25,073 nucleotides of DNA from positions 1 through 25,073 of IMG/VR virus record IMGVR_UViG_3300037882_004954, one strand, 5' to 3'. The stretch comes from a virus. Both the position numbers and the translations under genes were made by a program. Under the pieces are notes generated by a model that ran no database searches, was not told the DNA's origin, and saw only the letters and a program-made list of their open reading frames with translations. Shown piece by piece: positions 1 to 8,425 of this stretch. The stretch's first letter is position 1; the number at the start of each line of letters is the position of its first letter.

Positions 1-15
1 ACGCTCTTCCGATCT
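1..15 (+). other. Residual Illumina adapter
   Basis: The first 15 bases, ACGCTCTTCCGATCT, are identical to the last 15 bases of the Illumina TruSeq read-1 adapter. They are almost certainly untrimmed library sequence and not phage DNA. Biological sequence should begin at about base 16, so the true upstream context of the terminase gene is missing. Confidence 0.93.
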
Positions 16-58
16 CCCAAATTTTTGCATCCGCAAGTAATGGTAGGGGGGGTATCTG

Positions 59-595
59 ATGGGTGCTCGTGGTCCGAAACCGAAACCCGCGGCGCTCAAA
101 TTGATTGCTGGGAACCCCGGTCATCGTCCGATTGATTTGACAGAGGGAATTCACCCGCGTGTTGAAATTCCGCAATGCCCGCGCCACCTCAATGAGTTCG
201 CCCGCGCCGAGTGGAAACGCATCACAGCGCTGCTGGAGCCGCTCGGTTTAATTAGTGGTTTAGACCTAGCTGTGCTCGCGGCGTATTGCCAGTCGTACGG
301 CACTTGGGTTTTTGCGGCAACCAAAATAAAAGAGCTTGAGAAAACGCTCTCCGGATCAGGCTACGAGCAGGAGACGGCATCAGGATACAAGCAGCTCACG
401 AATTGGTACGTGATACAAAACAAATCGATGGAGCAGGTGCATAAATTTGCGTCTGAATTTGGCATGTCGCCCGCCGCGCGAAACAGCGTGATGGCGTCTG
501 CTAATTACATTGATCCCCATGCGCCAGAGTTACCTGGCGTGCCCGCCGCGCCGCTGAAGCCAACGCTTGCCAGTTTTAATCAAAACGTAAAATGA
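59..595 (+). CDS. terS: Terminase small subunit (P27 family)
   Basis: Predicted 178-residue DNA-recognition subunit of the packaging motor, which marks phage DNA for the large subunit. The N-terminus reads GARGPKP then LIAGNPGHR, the hallmark of P27-family small terminases, and the length is normal for the family. The middle and C-terminal parts are helical (for example around WKRITALLEPLGLISGLD), as expected of the oligomerising region. The start is chosen because it carries the conserved N-terminal motif and follows a purine-rich GGTAGGGGGGG tract. The stop overlaps the start of the large-subunit gene in an ATGA. Only 43 bases of genuine upstream sequence are present, so promoter and cos/pac site cannot be judged. 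Confidence 0.95.
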   Translation: MGARGPKPKPAALKLIAGNPGHRPIDLTEGIHPRVEIPQCPRHLNEFARAEWKRITALLEPLGLISGLDLAVLAAYCQSYGTWVFAATKIKELEKTLSGSGYEQETASGYKQLTNWYVIQNKSMEQVHKFASEFGMSPAARNSVMASANYIDPHAPELPGVPAAPLKPTLASFNQNVK

Positions 596-2310
596 CGACC
601 AGTTTCCCCGCCCGCGCGAAAGGTTATGCCGCTCGCGTGTTGAGTGGCGACCTCGTTGCGGGCAAGTGGGTCAAGGCAGCATGCGCAAGATTCGTTGACG
701 ACATCGCGCGACAAGAGTCTGAGTGGCTGTACTATTTTGATGATGACGCCGCAGGGCGCGTCTGCACCTTTGTGGAAATGATGCCGCACGTTGAGGGGCG
801 ATGGGCAAGTGAGCACATCGTGATTGAGGATTGGCAAGTATTCATTCTTTGCAATCTATTCGGGTGGCTGCACAAAGAAACCAAGCTGCGGCGGTTCCGC
901 CGATTCTATGAAGAGGTGGCGCGCAAGAATGGCAAGTCCCCCATCGCTGCTGCAATTTGTTTGTATCTCACGTTCGCCGATGGCGAGCCGGGCGCGCAAG
1001 TTTACTCGTTTGCTACGGGTAAGGATCAAGCAAAAATTGTCTGGAAGACTGCGCGTGAAATGATTAAAAGCGAGGCGGGTTTCGCTTCGCTCGGCGCAGC
1101 ATTTAACACCAGTGCAATTTACTCGGTTCAGTCCGCCTCCACGTTTCGTCCGCTCGCGAAAAATTTCGGCAGTCTTGATGGACTCAATACACACGGATTC
1201 ATGGCCGACGAATTGCACGCGCAAAAAGAACGCGGACTTTATGATGTGATGGATTCGTCCACAGGCGCGCGCTCGCAGCCGCTCGGTGGCGCGATCACCA
1301 CCGCAGGCTCCGACCGCGCGGGCATCTGTTACGAGGTGCGAAGCTACGTCGTTAAAATTTTGAACGACGTACTGCACCAACACGACGGACTCGGCTACAC
1401 CATCAGCGGCGACCGAGCCGTTGACGACACATGGTTCGGGATCATCTACACCATTGATGACGACGACGATCCGTTTGACGAATCGTGTTGGATCAAGGCT
1501 AACCCAAACCTAGGCGTGTCCGTGCAATTGGACGACATGCAAAACCAAGCGCGCAAAGCGCGCGCGATGGCATCTTCGCTCGGTGAATTTCTCACCAAGC
1601 GACTCAACGTGTGGGTGAATGCCGACCACGCATGGATGGACATGCGCGCGTGGGAAGCGTGCGCAAACCCCGCGCTGCGTGAAGAAGATTTTGCTGGCGA
1701 AGAGTGCATCGCCGCCTTCGACCTCGCGAGCAAAGTTGATTACGCAGGCAAAGCGAAGGTCTTCAAACGCGATAAAAAATATTTTGCGTTTACGAAATTT
1801 TGGCTGCCCGAGCGCGCGGTCGAAAATTCAAGTAACAGCCAGATACACGGCTGGGCGCGCGCGGGGTGGATTGATGTCACCCCCGGCGAAGTGCTTGATT
1901 TCAACATCGTCGAGCAAAGTGCGCGTGATGATCTCGCTGCGCACAACGTCAAAGAAATGCCCTACGACCCGTGGCAAGCCACGCAATTTGCCACGAATCT
2001 CATGAGCGCAGGCGCGCCGATGGTCGAGTACAGGCAGGTGCTGGCGACGATGAGTGAGCCGATGAAGGAGCTTGAAAGACTCGTTTTGTCTGGCGAGCTA
2101 GAGCACGACGGCAACCCCGTCATGACGTGGATGATTTCAAACGTGGTGTGTCACCGTGACGCGAAAGACAACATCTACCCACGCAAGGAAAAAGTGGAAA
2201 ACAAAATTGATGGCCCCGTGGCGCTCATCATGGCGCTGGGTCGGTGGTTAGCGCAAAAACCTGCGGGGCCGGATATCGGGCGATTTATCACTGACATGGT
2301 GCGCACGTGA
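592..2310 (+). CDS. terL: Terminase large subunit
   Basis: Predicted 572-residue ATP-driven packaging motor and DNA-cutting nuclease of the Terminase_1 (HK97-like) family. The ATPase domain shows a Walker A, ARKNGKS, at residues 110-116 and a Walker B-like FMADELHA near 203-210. The C-terminal RNase H-like nuclease domain shows acidic residues in the usual order: D377 in AAFDLASKVD, D459 in PYDPWQ and D540 in KIDGPVALIMALGR. Length and all catalytic elements look intact. The gene is coupled to the small subunit by ATGA and to the portal gene by GTGA. It acts at the portal vertex during head filling. Confidence 0.97.
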   Translation: MTTSFPARAKGYAARVLSGDLVAGKWVKAACARFVDDIARQESEWLYYFDDDAAGRVCTFVEMMPHVEGRWASEHIVIEDWQVFILCNLFGWLHKETKLRRFRRFYEEVARKNGKSPIAAAICLYLTFADGEPGAQVYSFATGKDQAKIVWKTAREMIKSEAGFASLGAAFNTSAIYSVQSASTFRPLAKNFGSLDGLNTHGFMADELHAQKERGLYDVMDSSTGARSQPLGGAITTAGSDRAGICYEVRSYVVKILNDVLHQHDGLGYTISGDRAVDDTWFGIIYTIDDDDDPFDESCWIKANPNLGVSVQLDDMQNQARKARAMASSLGEFLTKRLNVWVNADHAWMDMRAWEACANPALREEDFAGEECIAAFDLASKVDYAGKAKVFKRDKKYFAFTKFWLPERAVENSSNSQIHGWARAGWIDVTPGEVLDFNIVEQSARDDLAAHNVKEMPYDPWQATQFATNLMSAGAPMVEYRQVLATMSEPMKELERLVLSGELEHDGNPVMTWMISNVVCHRDAKDNIYPRKEKVENKIDGPVALIMALGRWLAQKPAGPDIGRFITDMVRT

Positions 2311-3557
2311 GTAGTGGGCTGAATCGCTTTCTGAGATGGTTTGGTTTGGGCGGTGTTTTGGCTGACCGCAAGGGTACGCTTTCGGGTATGCCGACAACAA
2401 GCAACATCAGCGGCGCGATGAGCGTCTCGCCTGATCGCGCATTCCAGATCGATACTATCTGGGCGTGTATTGATCGCCGCGCCAGCACGATTGCCAGCCT
2501 ACCTCTTTTTGTTTACGAAGCCACAGGTGAAACAAAAACGCTTGCCCGTGGAAATCGGCTGTACCAGTTGCTGCACGACACTCCTAATTCGCGCATGACG
2601 CCATTTGAGTTTTGGCGTTCGATGGTCATGTTCCACGACTTGCGCGGCGTGGCATACGCCCGCGTAGATCGCGCCGAAGGTGGCGAAGCTGTCGCGCTGT
2701 GGCCGATGCCAACGGATCAAGTTGAGCCGGTGATGCAGGACGACGGCAGTATCATTTATTGGTATCGGATCGGCAGCAGCAATATTCCGATATCGGAAAA
2801 CAATGTGCTGGTTCTAAAAAATTTGGGCAACGGCACAACATGCTTGAACAAACTTGAGTTCATGCGCGCCTCCATCAGTGAGGCGATTTGGGGGCAGGAT
2901 AATGCCATCAAAACTTTCGCCAGCGGCGGCAAGCCAACGGGTGTTTTGATGATCGACAGCGTTCTGACTGACGAACACCGCATCGCGCTGAAAAAGAATT
3001 TTGCGGAAATCGCAGAGGGCACAACGTCTCGGTTATACGTTTTGGAGGCTGGCATGAAATACCAGCAACTCTCCATCACGCCAGAGCAGCAGCAACTGTT
3101 GGAGACGCGCAAATACTCGGTCGAAGAGTTGTGCCGTTGGTTTGATGTGCCACCCGTGTTGGTGCATCACAGCAACGTCACGGCGTGGGGCTCAGGCATT
3201 GAGCAAATCATTGACGGTTTTTATAAATTCGGCATTCGTCCGATGTTGGTCAACATTGAGCAGGCTGTTGCCAAGCGGGTCATGTCGCCTGCGCAGCGGG
3301 CGCGTTTGAAAGTTGAATGGAGTTTTGATGCGCTGCTGCGCGGCAACGCCACGCAGCGATTTGAGCTTTACGCAAAGGCTTTGCAAAACGGATTCATGAC
3401 GCGCAACGAAGCGCGCCAACTTGAGAACCTGCCCCCCGTCATCGGCGGTGACGAGTTGACGGCGCAGGTCAATCTCGTGCCCCTGAGCATGATGGGAAAA
3501 ATTCAACCACCGAAATCAGGAGGCAGCAATGCTGACCAAAACGCTATCTCTCAGTAA
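2307..3557 (+). CDS. Portal protein (HK97 family)
   Basis: Predicted 416-residue portal subunit. In this family twelve copies form the ring at one capsid vertex through which DNA enters and leaves. Recognisable segments are RRASTIASLPLFVYE near residues 57-71, a central IWGQDNAIKTFASGGKPTG near 193-212, and EELCRWFDVPPVLVHH near 273, all typical of HK97-type portals. The start is GTG, overlapping the terminase stop as GTGA. The 3' end overlaps the protease gene by 29 bases, which carries that gene's ribosome-binding site. Position between terminase and protease is canonical. Confidence 0.95.
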   Translation: MSSGLNRFLRWFGLGGVLADRKGTLSGMPTTSNISGAMSVSPDRAFQIDTIWACIDRRASTIASLPLFVYEATGETKTLARGNRLYQLLHDTPNSRMTPFEFWRSMVMFHDLRGVAYARVDRAEGGEAVALWPMPTDQVEPVMQDDGSIIYWYRIGSSNIPISENNVLVLKNLGNGTTCLNKLEFMRASISEAIWGQDNAIKTFASGGKPTGVLMIDSVLTDEHRIALKKNFAEIAEGTTSRLYVLEAGMKYQQLSITPEQQQLLETRKYSVEELCRWFDVPPVLVHHSNVTAWGSGIEQIIDGFYKFGIRPMLVNIEQAVAKRVMSPAQRARLKVEWSFDALLRGNATQRFELYAKALQNGFMTRNEARQLENLPPVIGGDELTAQVNLVPLSMMGKIQPPKSGGSNADQNAISQ

Positions 3558-4209
3558 AGTTGATTTGAAATTCGATGGTGACACCGGCAAGTTTGCTGGT
3601 TACGCGTCCGTCTTTGGCGGTCTTGATTCTTACGGCGACACCATCGTCAAAGGCGCGTTTGAAGAAACCTTGCGCGCGCGCGGTCTTCCAAAAATGTTTT
3701 ACAACCACGATTGGCACATGCCTGTTGGCAAATATGCGAATGTGTTTGAAGACGACATCGGGTTGCGCGTTGAAGGCGAGCTGACTCCCGGATTGAGTTT
3801 GGCGTCTGACGTTCGCGCCGCGATGCGTCACGGCACGATTGAAGGGCTTTCAATTGGCGGCTTTATCAAGCGCGGTGATTACGATGAAACGGAAGCGGGT
3901 CGAACGATCCGCAAATGGAGTCACCTTGTCGAGGTCTCGCCGGTTGTTTTCGCCGCAGACGGGGCCGCTCGGATTGACCCCGACAGTATCAAGACGGCTG
4001 GCTTTAACGACATGCTCGATGAGATCGCGCGCGTGAGCACCGTTCGAGAGTTTGAGCAGTTCCTGCGGGATGCAGGGGCGTTCACAAAAGGGCAAGTCAC
4101 TGCGCTGACAGCCCGCGCAAAACATGTATTCGCCCAGCGGGATGCTGGCGAAGATGCTGCTGCGCAAATGAAGGCGATTGCAGCACGGCTTAAAAAAATG
4201 GCGGGTTAA
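3529..4209 (+). CDS. HK97-type prohead protease (S78)
   Basis: Predicted 226-residue serine protease that cleaves the capsid protein's N-terminal scaffold domain and itself during head maturation. The fold signature is clear: GYASVFGGLDSYGDTIVKGAF at residues 24-44, a probable catalytic His60 in YNHDWHMPVG, and a probable catalytic Ser108 in GLSIGGF. A conserved-looking VEVSPVVFAAD follows at 134-144. The start is supported by an AGGAGG box just upstream (around 3521-3526) inside the end of the portal gene. The C-terminal 80 residues are helical and charged, as in proteases that co-assemble with the capsid inside the prohead. Confidence 0.95.
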   Translation: MLTKTLSLSKVDLKFDGDTGKFAGYASVFGGLDSYGDTIVKGAFEETLRARGLPKMFYNHDWHMPVGKYANVFEDDIGLRVEGELTPGLSLASDVRAAMRHGTIEGLSIGGFIKRGDYDETEAGRTIRKWSHLVEVSPVVFAADGAARIDPDSIKTAGFNDMLDEIARVSTVREFEQFLRDAGAFTKGQVTALTARAKHVFAQRDAGEDAAAQMKAIAARLKKMAG

Positions 4210-4252
4210 TTCTCGCTGCACCTATTTACATCGGAAAACACAGGAGCACCAA

Positions 4253-5446
4253 ATGGACGAAGATATCAAACTAATTATGAAGTCGCTTGACGGCATCGAG
4301 GCTCAACTCGCCGCCAACGAAGAAAAGGCGAAAGCCGAATCCGCCGCTGCGGGCAGCGTCAGCGTCGAAACCAAAAATGCGCTTGCCGTAATCGGCGCGC
4401 AGCAAAAAGAATTGGCAGATCGTTTGTTGTTGATCGAGCAAAAGGCAACTGCCAAAAATGACGATTCTGCCAAGGCTGTTAAAACTGTTGGCGCAGAGTT
4501 CTGCGATTCTGTGGAGTACAAAGGCATCAGCAGCATCCTTTCCGCAGGCAATAATCTGGCGGGTCGGGCGATTTCGTTGGCAGTGAAAAACACCATCACC
4601 AACCCCATCGGCAACACGTTTGACGAGCGCCGCCCCGGTGTTGTTGGTGGCGCGTTCCGCATGTTCACGCTAGAGCAGCTGCTCGCCACGCTGCCGTGCA
4701 ATTCGAACGCGGTCACGTACGTGCGCGAAGCCAGCTTTACAAACGCCGCAGCCGAAGCGGCCGAAGGCGTGGCGCGCGCGGAATCGTCAATCACCACCAG
4801 CGTCGTCACCGAGCCGGTCGCCACTGTTCCGCACTGGTTGAAAATCACCAAGCAGCTTGCAGCAGATAACGCCGCGCTCGCGGCTTACATCAACATGCGT
4901 TTGATGTACGGCGTGAATATGCGCGTTGAAAATCAAATCATCGCAGGCAACGGCACGGCCCCCAACATCAGCGGATTCACCAAAGCGGGCAATTTCACCG
5001 CGCACGGTTACACCGCCGCATCGTTGACGGCCGCAGGCTTGCTCAATAACCGGTTCGATTTGATTGGCAAGATGATCGGCGATAGCCAGCTGGCGGATTA
5101 CCCGGCAGACACGATCATTGTTAACCCCGCAGACTGGTGGACGATGCGTTTGGCGAAAGATAGTCAAGGTCGCTATCTGCTGGGCGATCCCGGCTCCGCA
5201 GTGCCGCCATCGCTTTACGGATTGCCGGTGGTTGCCAGCAACGCCATGACGGCGGCAAACGTCATTGTCGCCAGCTTGGCGCAGTCTGCCACCTTCTACA
5301 ACCGCGAAGGTGTGAATGTCTCGATGAGCGATTCTGACACCGACAACTTCACGAAAGGTCTCATCACCATCATGGCCGAGCGCCGTTGCATGCTGGCGGT
5401 TGAGCGCCCAGCTGCGGTGCGTTTCGGGCTGTTGACGCCTGCATAG
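4253..5446 (+). CDS. Major capsid protein (HK97 fold)
   Basis: Predicted 397-residue major head protein. The first ~70 residues are a charged Ala/Glu/Lys-rich helix, matching the delta/scaffold domain removed by the upstream protease. The rest matches the HK97 capsid pattern: LEQLLATLPCNSNAVTYVRE around 138, TVPHWLKITKQLAADNAAL near 194, and VNPADWWTMRLAKD followed by GLPVVASNAM toward the end. The start at 4253 is preferred over an in-frame ATG at 4178 because AGGAG lies at 4242-4246 and the earlier ATG sits inside the protease gene. The gene ends in TAG and is followed directly by a strong terminator. Confidence 0.95.
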   Translation: MDEDIKLIMKSLDGIEAQLAANEEKAKAESAAAGSVSVETKNALAVIGAQQKELADRLLLIEQKATAKNDDSAKAVKTVGAEFCDSVEYKGISSILSAGNNLAGRAISLAVKNTITNPIGNTFDERRPGVVGGAFRMFTLEQLLATLPCNSNAVTYVREASFTNAAAEAAEGVARAESSITTSVVTEPVATVPHWLKITKQLAADNAALAAYINMRLMYGVNMRVENQIIAGNGTAPNISGFTKAGNFTAHGYTAASLTAAGLLNNRFDLIGKMIGDSQLADYPADTIIVNPADWWTMRLAKDSQGRYLLGDPGSAVPPSLYGLPVVASNAMTAANVIVASLAQSATFYNREGVNVSMSDSDTDNFTKGLITIMAERRCMLAVERPAAVRFGLLTPA

Positions 5447-5466
5447 CGCGTCTAAAAGTAACGCAG

Positions 5467-5494
5467 ATGGGCGCGCATGTCGCGCCCATTTTTT
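5467..5494 (+). terminator. Intrinsic terminator after the capsid gene
   Basis: ATGGGCGCG (5467-5475) and CGCGCCCAT (5481-5489) form a perfect 9-bp GC-rich stem with a 5-base loop, followed by five T. It begins 20 bases after the capsid stop codon. It would lower transcription into downstream genes while capping the abundant capsid message. Confidence 0.9.
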
Positions 5495-5517
5495 ATAACC
5501 GCAAAAAAGAGATTCGT

Positions 5518-5829
5518 ATGAGTCAGGTAAAAATAAAATTTACAGCCACTGGCTGTAATACCAGTTTTGGTAATTTCGTTTCAGGTGACATCGCCGTCGT
5601 GTCGCGAGGGCTTGCAAACCATTTTGTGAGCGAGCAACAGTGCGCTGAATTCGTTGCAGCAAATAGCGCTTCTGGCGACACCGATTTCAAAGAAACTTCA
5701 AAGTCTTCGACGAAAAAACAAAAACCGGCTGATGCCGCCCCTCCCGGTGATGCGTCTGCCCCTGCCGCCGCCCCCGAAGCGCCGGGTCAATTTAATCTTG
5801 CAGACACCCGCGCGAACACCGAAGATTAA
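5518..5829 (+). CDS. Small hypothetical head-region protein
   Basis: A 103-residue protein not assigned to a family. The first ~60 residues look like a small folded domain (MSQVKIKFTATGCNTSFGNF, then a hydrophobic/charged stretch). Residues ~60-100 are a low-complexity Lys/Ser then Ala/Pro-rich tail, probably disordered. An in-frame ATG at 5467 is rejected because it lies in the terminator stem; the start at 5518 has a weak AAGAGA ribosome-binding site. The place between capsid and connector is where decoration or accessory head proteins are often found, but that role is only inference. Confidence 0.75.
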   Translation: MSQVKIKFTATGCNTSFGNFVSGDIAVVSRGLANHFVSEQQCAEFVAANSASGDTDFKETSKSSTKKQKPADAAPPGDASAPAAAPEAPGQFNLADTRANTED

Positions 5830-5844
5830 ACATAAGCCGCCATC

Positions 5845-6429
5845 GTGAAATTAAAAATAATTACTGACGCTGCGGTAGAGTTTGTTTCGCTAGTTGAAAT
5901 GCGCGCGCAGTGTCGGCTGGTAGCGGTTGGTTCGCCAGCCGCGCATCCGGAAGATGACTTGCTAAAAATTTACATTACCGCCGCTCGCGAGTGGGCGGAA
6001 AATTTTTGCGCGCGCACCTTCGCAGTCAAGACGTTGGAGTTGTCGCTTGACGCGTTTCCGGCGGACGGTCAGATACTGATGCCCGGCTCGCCGGTGGTCA
6101 GCGTGGCATCCGTCACGTGCGTGTTGCCAGATGGCGGCGAGTTTGTTGTGCCGCCCGCTGCGTACGAGTTGATTGATTACGGTATCCCGCACATCTTGAA
6201 ACCAATTCACGGTGGGTCGTGGCCGCAAGTGCGCGATGACCAAAACGTAATTCGCGTTCGGTATCAGGCAGGGTACGCAGCATTGCTGCCCACCAGTGTT
6301 CGTCAGGCAATTCTGCTGCTTGCCGCACACTACTACGAGCACCGCGAATCGGCGTCTGAGCAAAAAACAGAAACCATCCCGCATGGCGTTGCACCACTGC
6401 TTGCGCCGTACAGAATTTTAGGAATTTGA
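5845..6429 (+). CDS. Head-tail connector (phiE125 gp8 / gp6-like)
   Basis: Predicted 194-residue connector that sits under the portal ring and extends the DNA channel. It matches the phiE125 gp8-type pattern: an N-terminal MRAQCRLVA helix with HPEDDLLKIYITAAREWAENF, a beta-rich middle (PVVSVASVTCVLPDGGEFVV), and a C-terminal IRVRYQAGYA followed by VRQAILLLAAHYYEHRE. The start is GTG, 15 bases after the preceding stop, with no strong ribosome-binding site. The following gene starts one base beyond its stop. Confidence 0.88.
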   Translation: MKLKIITDAAVEFVSLVEMRAQCRLVAVGSPAAHPEDDLLKIYITAAREWAENFCARTFAVKTLELSLDAFPADGQILMPGSPVVSVASVTCVLPDGGEFVVPPAAYELIDYGIPHILKPIHGGSWPQVRDDQNVIRVRYQAGYAALLPTSVRQAILLLAAHYYEHRESASEQKTETIPHGVAPLLAPYRILGI

Positions 6430-6430
6430 A

Positions 6431-6757
6431 ATGCGCGCAGGCAAGCTCCGCACGTACATTCGCATTGAACAATTTACGGAGCAGCGCGGAGCAGCGGGCG
6501 GCGTCACGCGCGTGTGGACGACCTTTGCCACGGCGTGGGCTGAGATTGCGCCGCGCGGCGGGGCAGAACAAAACAATGCCGGGCGCGACAACAGTGTTGT
6601 CGATACGGTGATTCGCATTCGCCACATTGATGGTGTCACGTCCGGGATGCGCATCGTTGCGGGCGTCACGTATTACAACATTGCTGCCGCGTTCGACAAA
6701 AAAGGCAATCGTGAAATGCTCACAATTGAATGCAGCACGGGAGCGAATCAGTCATGA
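6431..6757 (+). CDS. Head closure / head-tail adaptor
   Basis: Predicted 108-residue head-tail joining protein of the SPP1 gp16-like family (Phage_H_T_join). Supporting pattern: AGKLRTYIRIEQ at the N-terminus, WTTFATAWAEIAPRGG in the middle, then a beta-strand-rich DTVIRIRHIDGVTSGMRI and a C-terminal GNREMLTIECS. Length is typical. An AGGA box about seven bases upstream supports the start. The stop overlaps the next start as ATGA. In this family the protein plugs the connector after packaging and docks the tail. Confidence 0.9.
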   Translation: MRAGKLRTYIRIEQFTEQRGAAGGVTRVWTTFATAWAEIAPRGGAEQNNAGRDNSVVDTVIRIRHIDGVTSGMRIVAGVTYYNIAAAFDKKGNREMLTIECSTGANQS

Positions 6758-7272
6758 GTGCAAAAATTTCCGGGCTAAAAGAATTGTCTGCGGCGCTCCG
6801 GGAGTTGGGGCCCGACATTTCACGCAATGCGTTGCGATCATCTGTGCGTAGTGCGGCGAAAAAGGTCATAGATGAAGCGCGTCGCCGCGTGCCGAAAAAC
6901 ACAGGGCAGCTCAGTCGCGCGATCTACATGAAGCAGTTGCGAAAAGAGTCCGGCGACGATCGTCAGACCTTCATCGTTGGCGTGCGGCAAGGCCCGAAGG
7001 TAAATCGCAAGACAAAGCAAAAAGATTATTCGCAAGACGGCTATTACGGTCGATACATCGAGTTCGGTCATTTCACGCGTGGGCAGAAAAAGGTTGCGCG
7101 CACCAATATCGGCAAGATTGCGCAGCACAAAGGCGGCTCGCTTAAATGGGTTCCGGCGCAGCCGTTCATGTCACCTGCGTTTGATTCGCGGAAAGAAGAT
7201 TCCGTCCGCGTTATCGCAGAAACCATCGCGCGGCGAATCAAGCGGGCGCGTGCGAAAGCGGGCGTCTCGTGA
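6754..7272 (+). CDS. HK97 gp10-like tail-joining protein
   Basis: Predicted 172-residue member of the HK97 gp10-like family, found at the head-tail interface. Recognisable: KISGLKELSAALRELG, ARRRVPKNTGQLSRAIY, YGRYIEFGHFTRG and the C-terminal PAQPFMSPAFDSRKED, the standard signature of the family. The start at 6754 (ATGA overlap with the preceding stop) is preferred over an in-frame ATG at 6730, which would overlap the previous gene by 28 bases. The protein is very basic at its C-terminus. Its stop overlaps the next gene's GTG. Confidence 0.92.
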   Translation: MSAKISGLKELSAALRELGPDISRNALRSSVRSAAKKVIDEARRRVPKNTGQLSRAIYMKQLRKESGDDRQTFIVGVRQGPKVNRKTKQKDYSQDGYYGRYIEFGHFTRGQKKVARTNIGKIAQHKGGSLKWVPAQPFMSPAFDSRKEDSVRVIAETIARRIKRARAKAGVS

Positions 7273-7628
7273 GCGTCGAGTCGGAATTTTTTTCAATCGT
7301 AAACGGCGCGCAGCCTAACGCCACATTTTGGGCGGGCGATGTTACGCCAAACCTAAATGCGCCGTTTGCGATTTTGCAAATTGTGGGCGGAGATCGAGAA
7401 TCAAATCTTGCGGGCACTGTGGGTAATTGGCGAAGGGTGCGCGTGCAGGTGATTGGTTTCAGCGCCTCGTTTGAGTCTGCGTTGTTGCAGCGCGACGCAA
7501 TCATTGCTGCGTTGCGCGTGTGGTTGCTGCTGCCGGTTCTCGATGGTGAGCCGATTCATGTTTTTGATGATGAGGCAAAGCTGCACGGTTTTTTGCAAAT
7601 TTGGGACGTGAGCGAGGAAACCGCTTAA
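7269..7628 (+). CDS. Tail terminator-like protein (DUF3168)
   Basis: Predicted 119-residue protein resembling DUF3168, whose members cap the tail tube and join it to the head. It begins SVESEFFSIVNG and has an FAILQIVGGDRE segment. WRRVRVQVIGFSASFESA is followed by LLQRDAIIAAL, and the pattern ends in HGFLQIWDVSEE. Start GTG overlaps the preceding stop as GTGA. Position directly before the tail tube gene fits. Assignment rests on pattern and order, so it is good but not certain. Confidence 0.82.
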   Translation: MSVESEFFSIVNGAQPNATFWAGDVTPNLNAPFAILQIVGGDRESNLAGTVGNWRRVRVQVIGFSASFESALLQRDAIIAALRVWLLLPVLDGEPIHVFDDEAKLHGFLQIWDVSEETA

Positions 7629-7690
7629 CCCCACAAGTCCCGCGTGAGCGGTGTCGTTTCACTTTATTTCTTTAACCAAAGGAGTCTCAA

Positions 7691-8332
7691 ATGTCAGCCG
7701 CAAATATCTATTCAGCACAAGGCGCAACACTCACCATTGGTGTTGCTGCCGCCGCCAAAACGATCACCGCAATCACCAAAGCGGTTAACGCTGTTCTCAC
7801 ATTTTCTGCCGCGCACGGCTTCCTCGGTGGCGAGGTCGTTTCAATTGCCGCCGTTGGGGGCATGACGGAGATCAATGGTCGCACGGGCGTTGTGCGTCCA
7901 CTCACCACCACCACGGCGGAGTTGGTTGGCGTTGATTCAAGCGCCTTCACAACCTACACCACCGGCGGCACAGCCGCGCCATCTGCGGCAGTAGTTGGTA
8001 ATTGGAAAAGCTGGTCAGGCTTCTCTGGTCAGACGTCAGACATTGATGTCACCGACCTCAGTTCAACCGCGATGGAATATGTCGGCGGTTTAGCTGATAA
8101 CGGCGAATTTAATATCAGCGTGCAAACCAACGATACCGACGTTGGGCAGCAGGCTTTGCAGTCAAACCGCCTCGCAACCGGGCTGAACAGCGTGTTTACG
8201 GTCACGCTCAAGAATGGCAAGAAGCGCACCTTTAGCGGCTACGTGAAGCAGTTCAGCGAGGAAGGCGGCGTCAACAATGTGTTGATGAGCAACATCGTTA
8301 TCCGTATCAGCGGCGCAATCGTGCGCTCCTAA
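7691..8332 (+). CDS. Major tail tube protein with FCCH-like insertion
   Basis: Predicted 213-residue tail tube subunit. The tube core is seen in the N-terminal strand (residues 1-22) and in residues ~100-213, including WKSWSGFSGQTSDIDVTDLSS, FNISVQTNDTD and FSGYVKQFSEEGG. Residues ~24-94 instead follow a pattern well known from phage virion proteins and annotated as the ubiquitin-activating E1 FCCH-like domain: VLTFSAAHGFLGGEVVSI, GGMTEINGRTGVV, and a terminal TTYTTGGT. It looks inserted in the tube fold and may decorate the tail surface. An AAAGGAG box at 7679-7685 supports strong translation, and an intrinsic terminator follows. Confidence 0.9.
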   Translation: MSAANIYSAQGATLTIGVAAAAKTITAITKAVNAVLTFSAAHGFLGGEVVSIAAVGGMTEINGRTGVVRPLTTTTAELVGVDSSAFTTYTTGGTAAPSAAVVGNWKSWSGFSGQTSDIDVTDLSSTAMEYVGGLADNGEFNISVQTNDTDVGQQALQSNRLATGLNSVFTVTLKNGKKRTFSGYVKQFSEEGGVNNVLMSNIVIRISGAIVRS

Positions 8333-8351
8333 TTTATTGATATTGCTTTGC

Positions 8352-8382
8352 AGCCACGCGGCGACGGTCGTGTGGCTTTTTT
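8352..8382 (+). terminator. Intrinsic terminator after the tail tube gene
   Basis: AGCCACGCG (8352-8360) pairs with CGTGTGGCT (8369-8377) in a 9-bp stem with one G-U pair and an 8-base loop, followed by five T. It begins 19 bases after the tail tube stop and mirrors the terminator after the capsid gene. Confidence 0.87.
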
Positions 8383-8425
8383 ATTTCCCGATTATGAGTA
8401 TCAAACTTACATTAAAGGTTTCATC

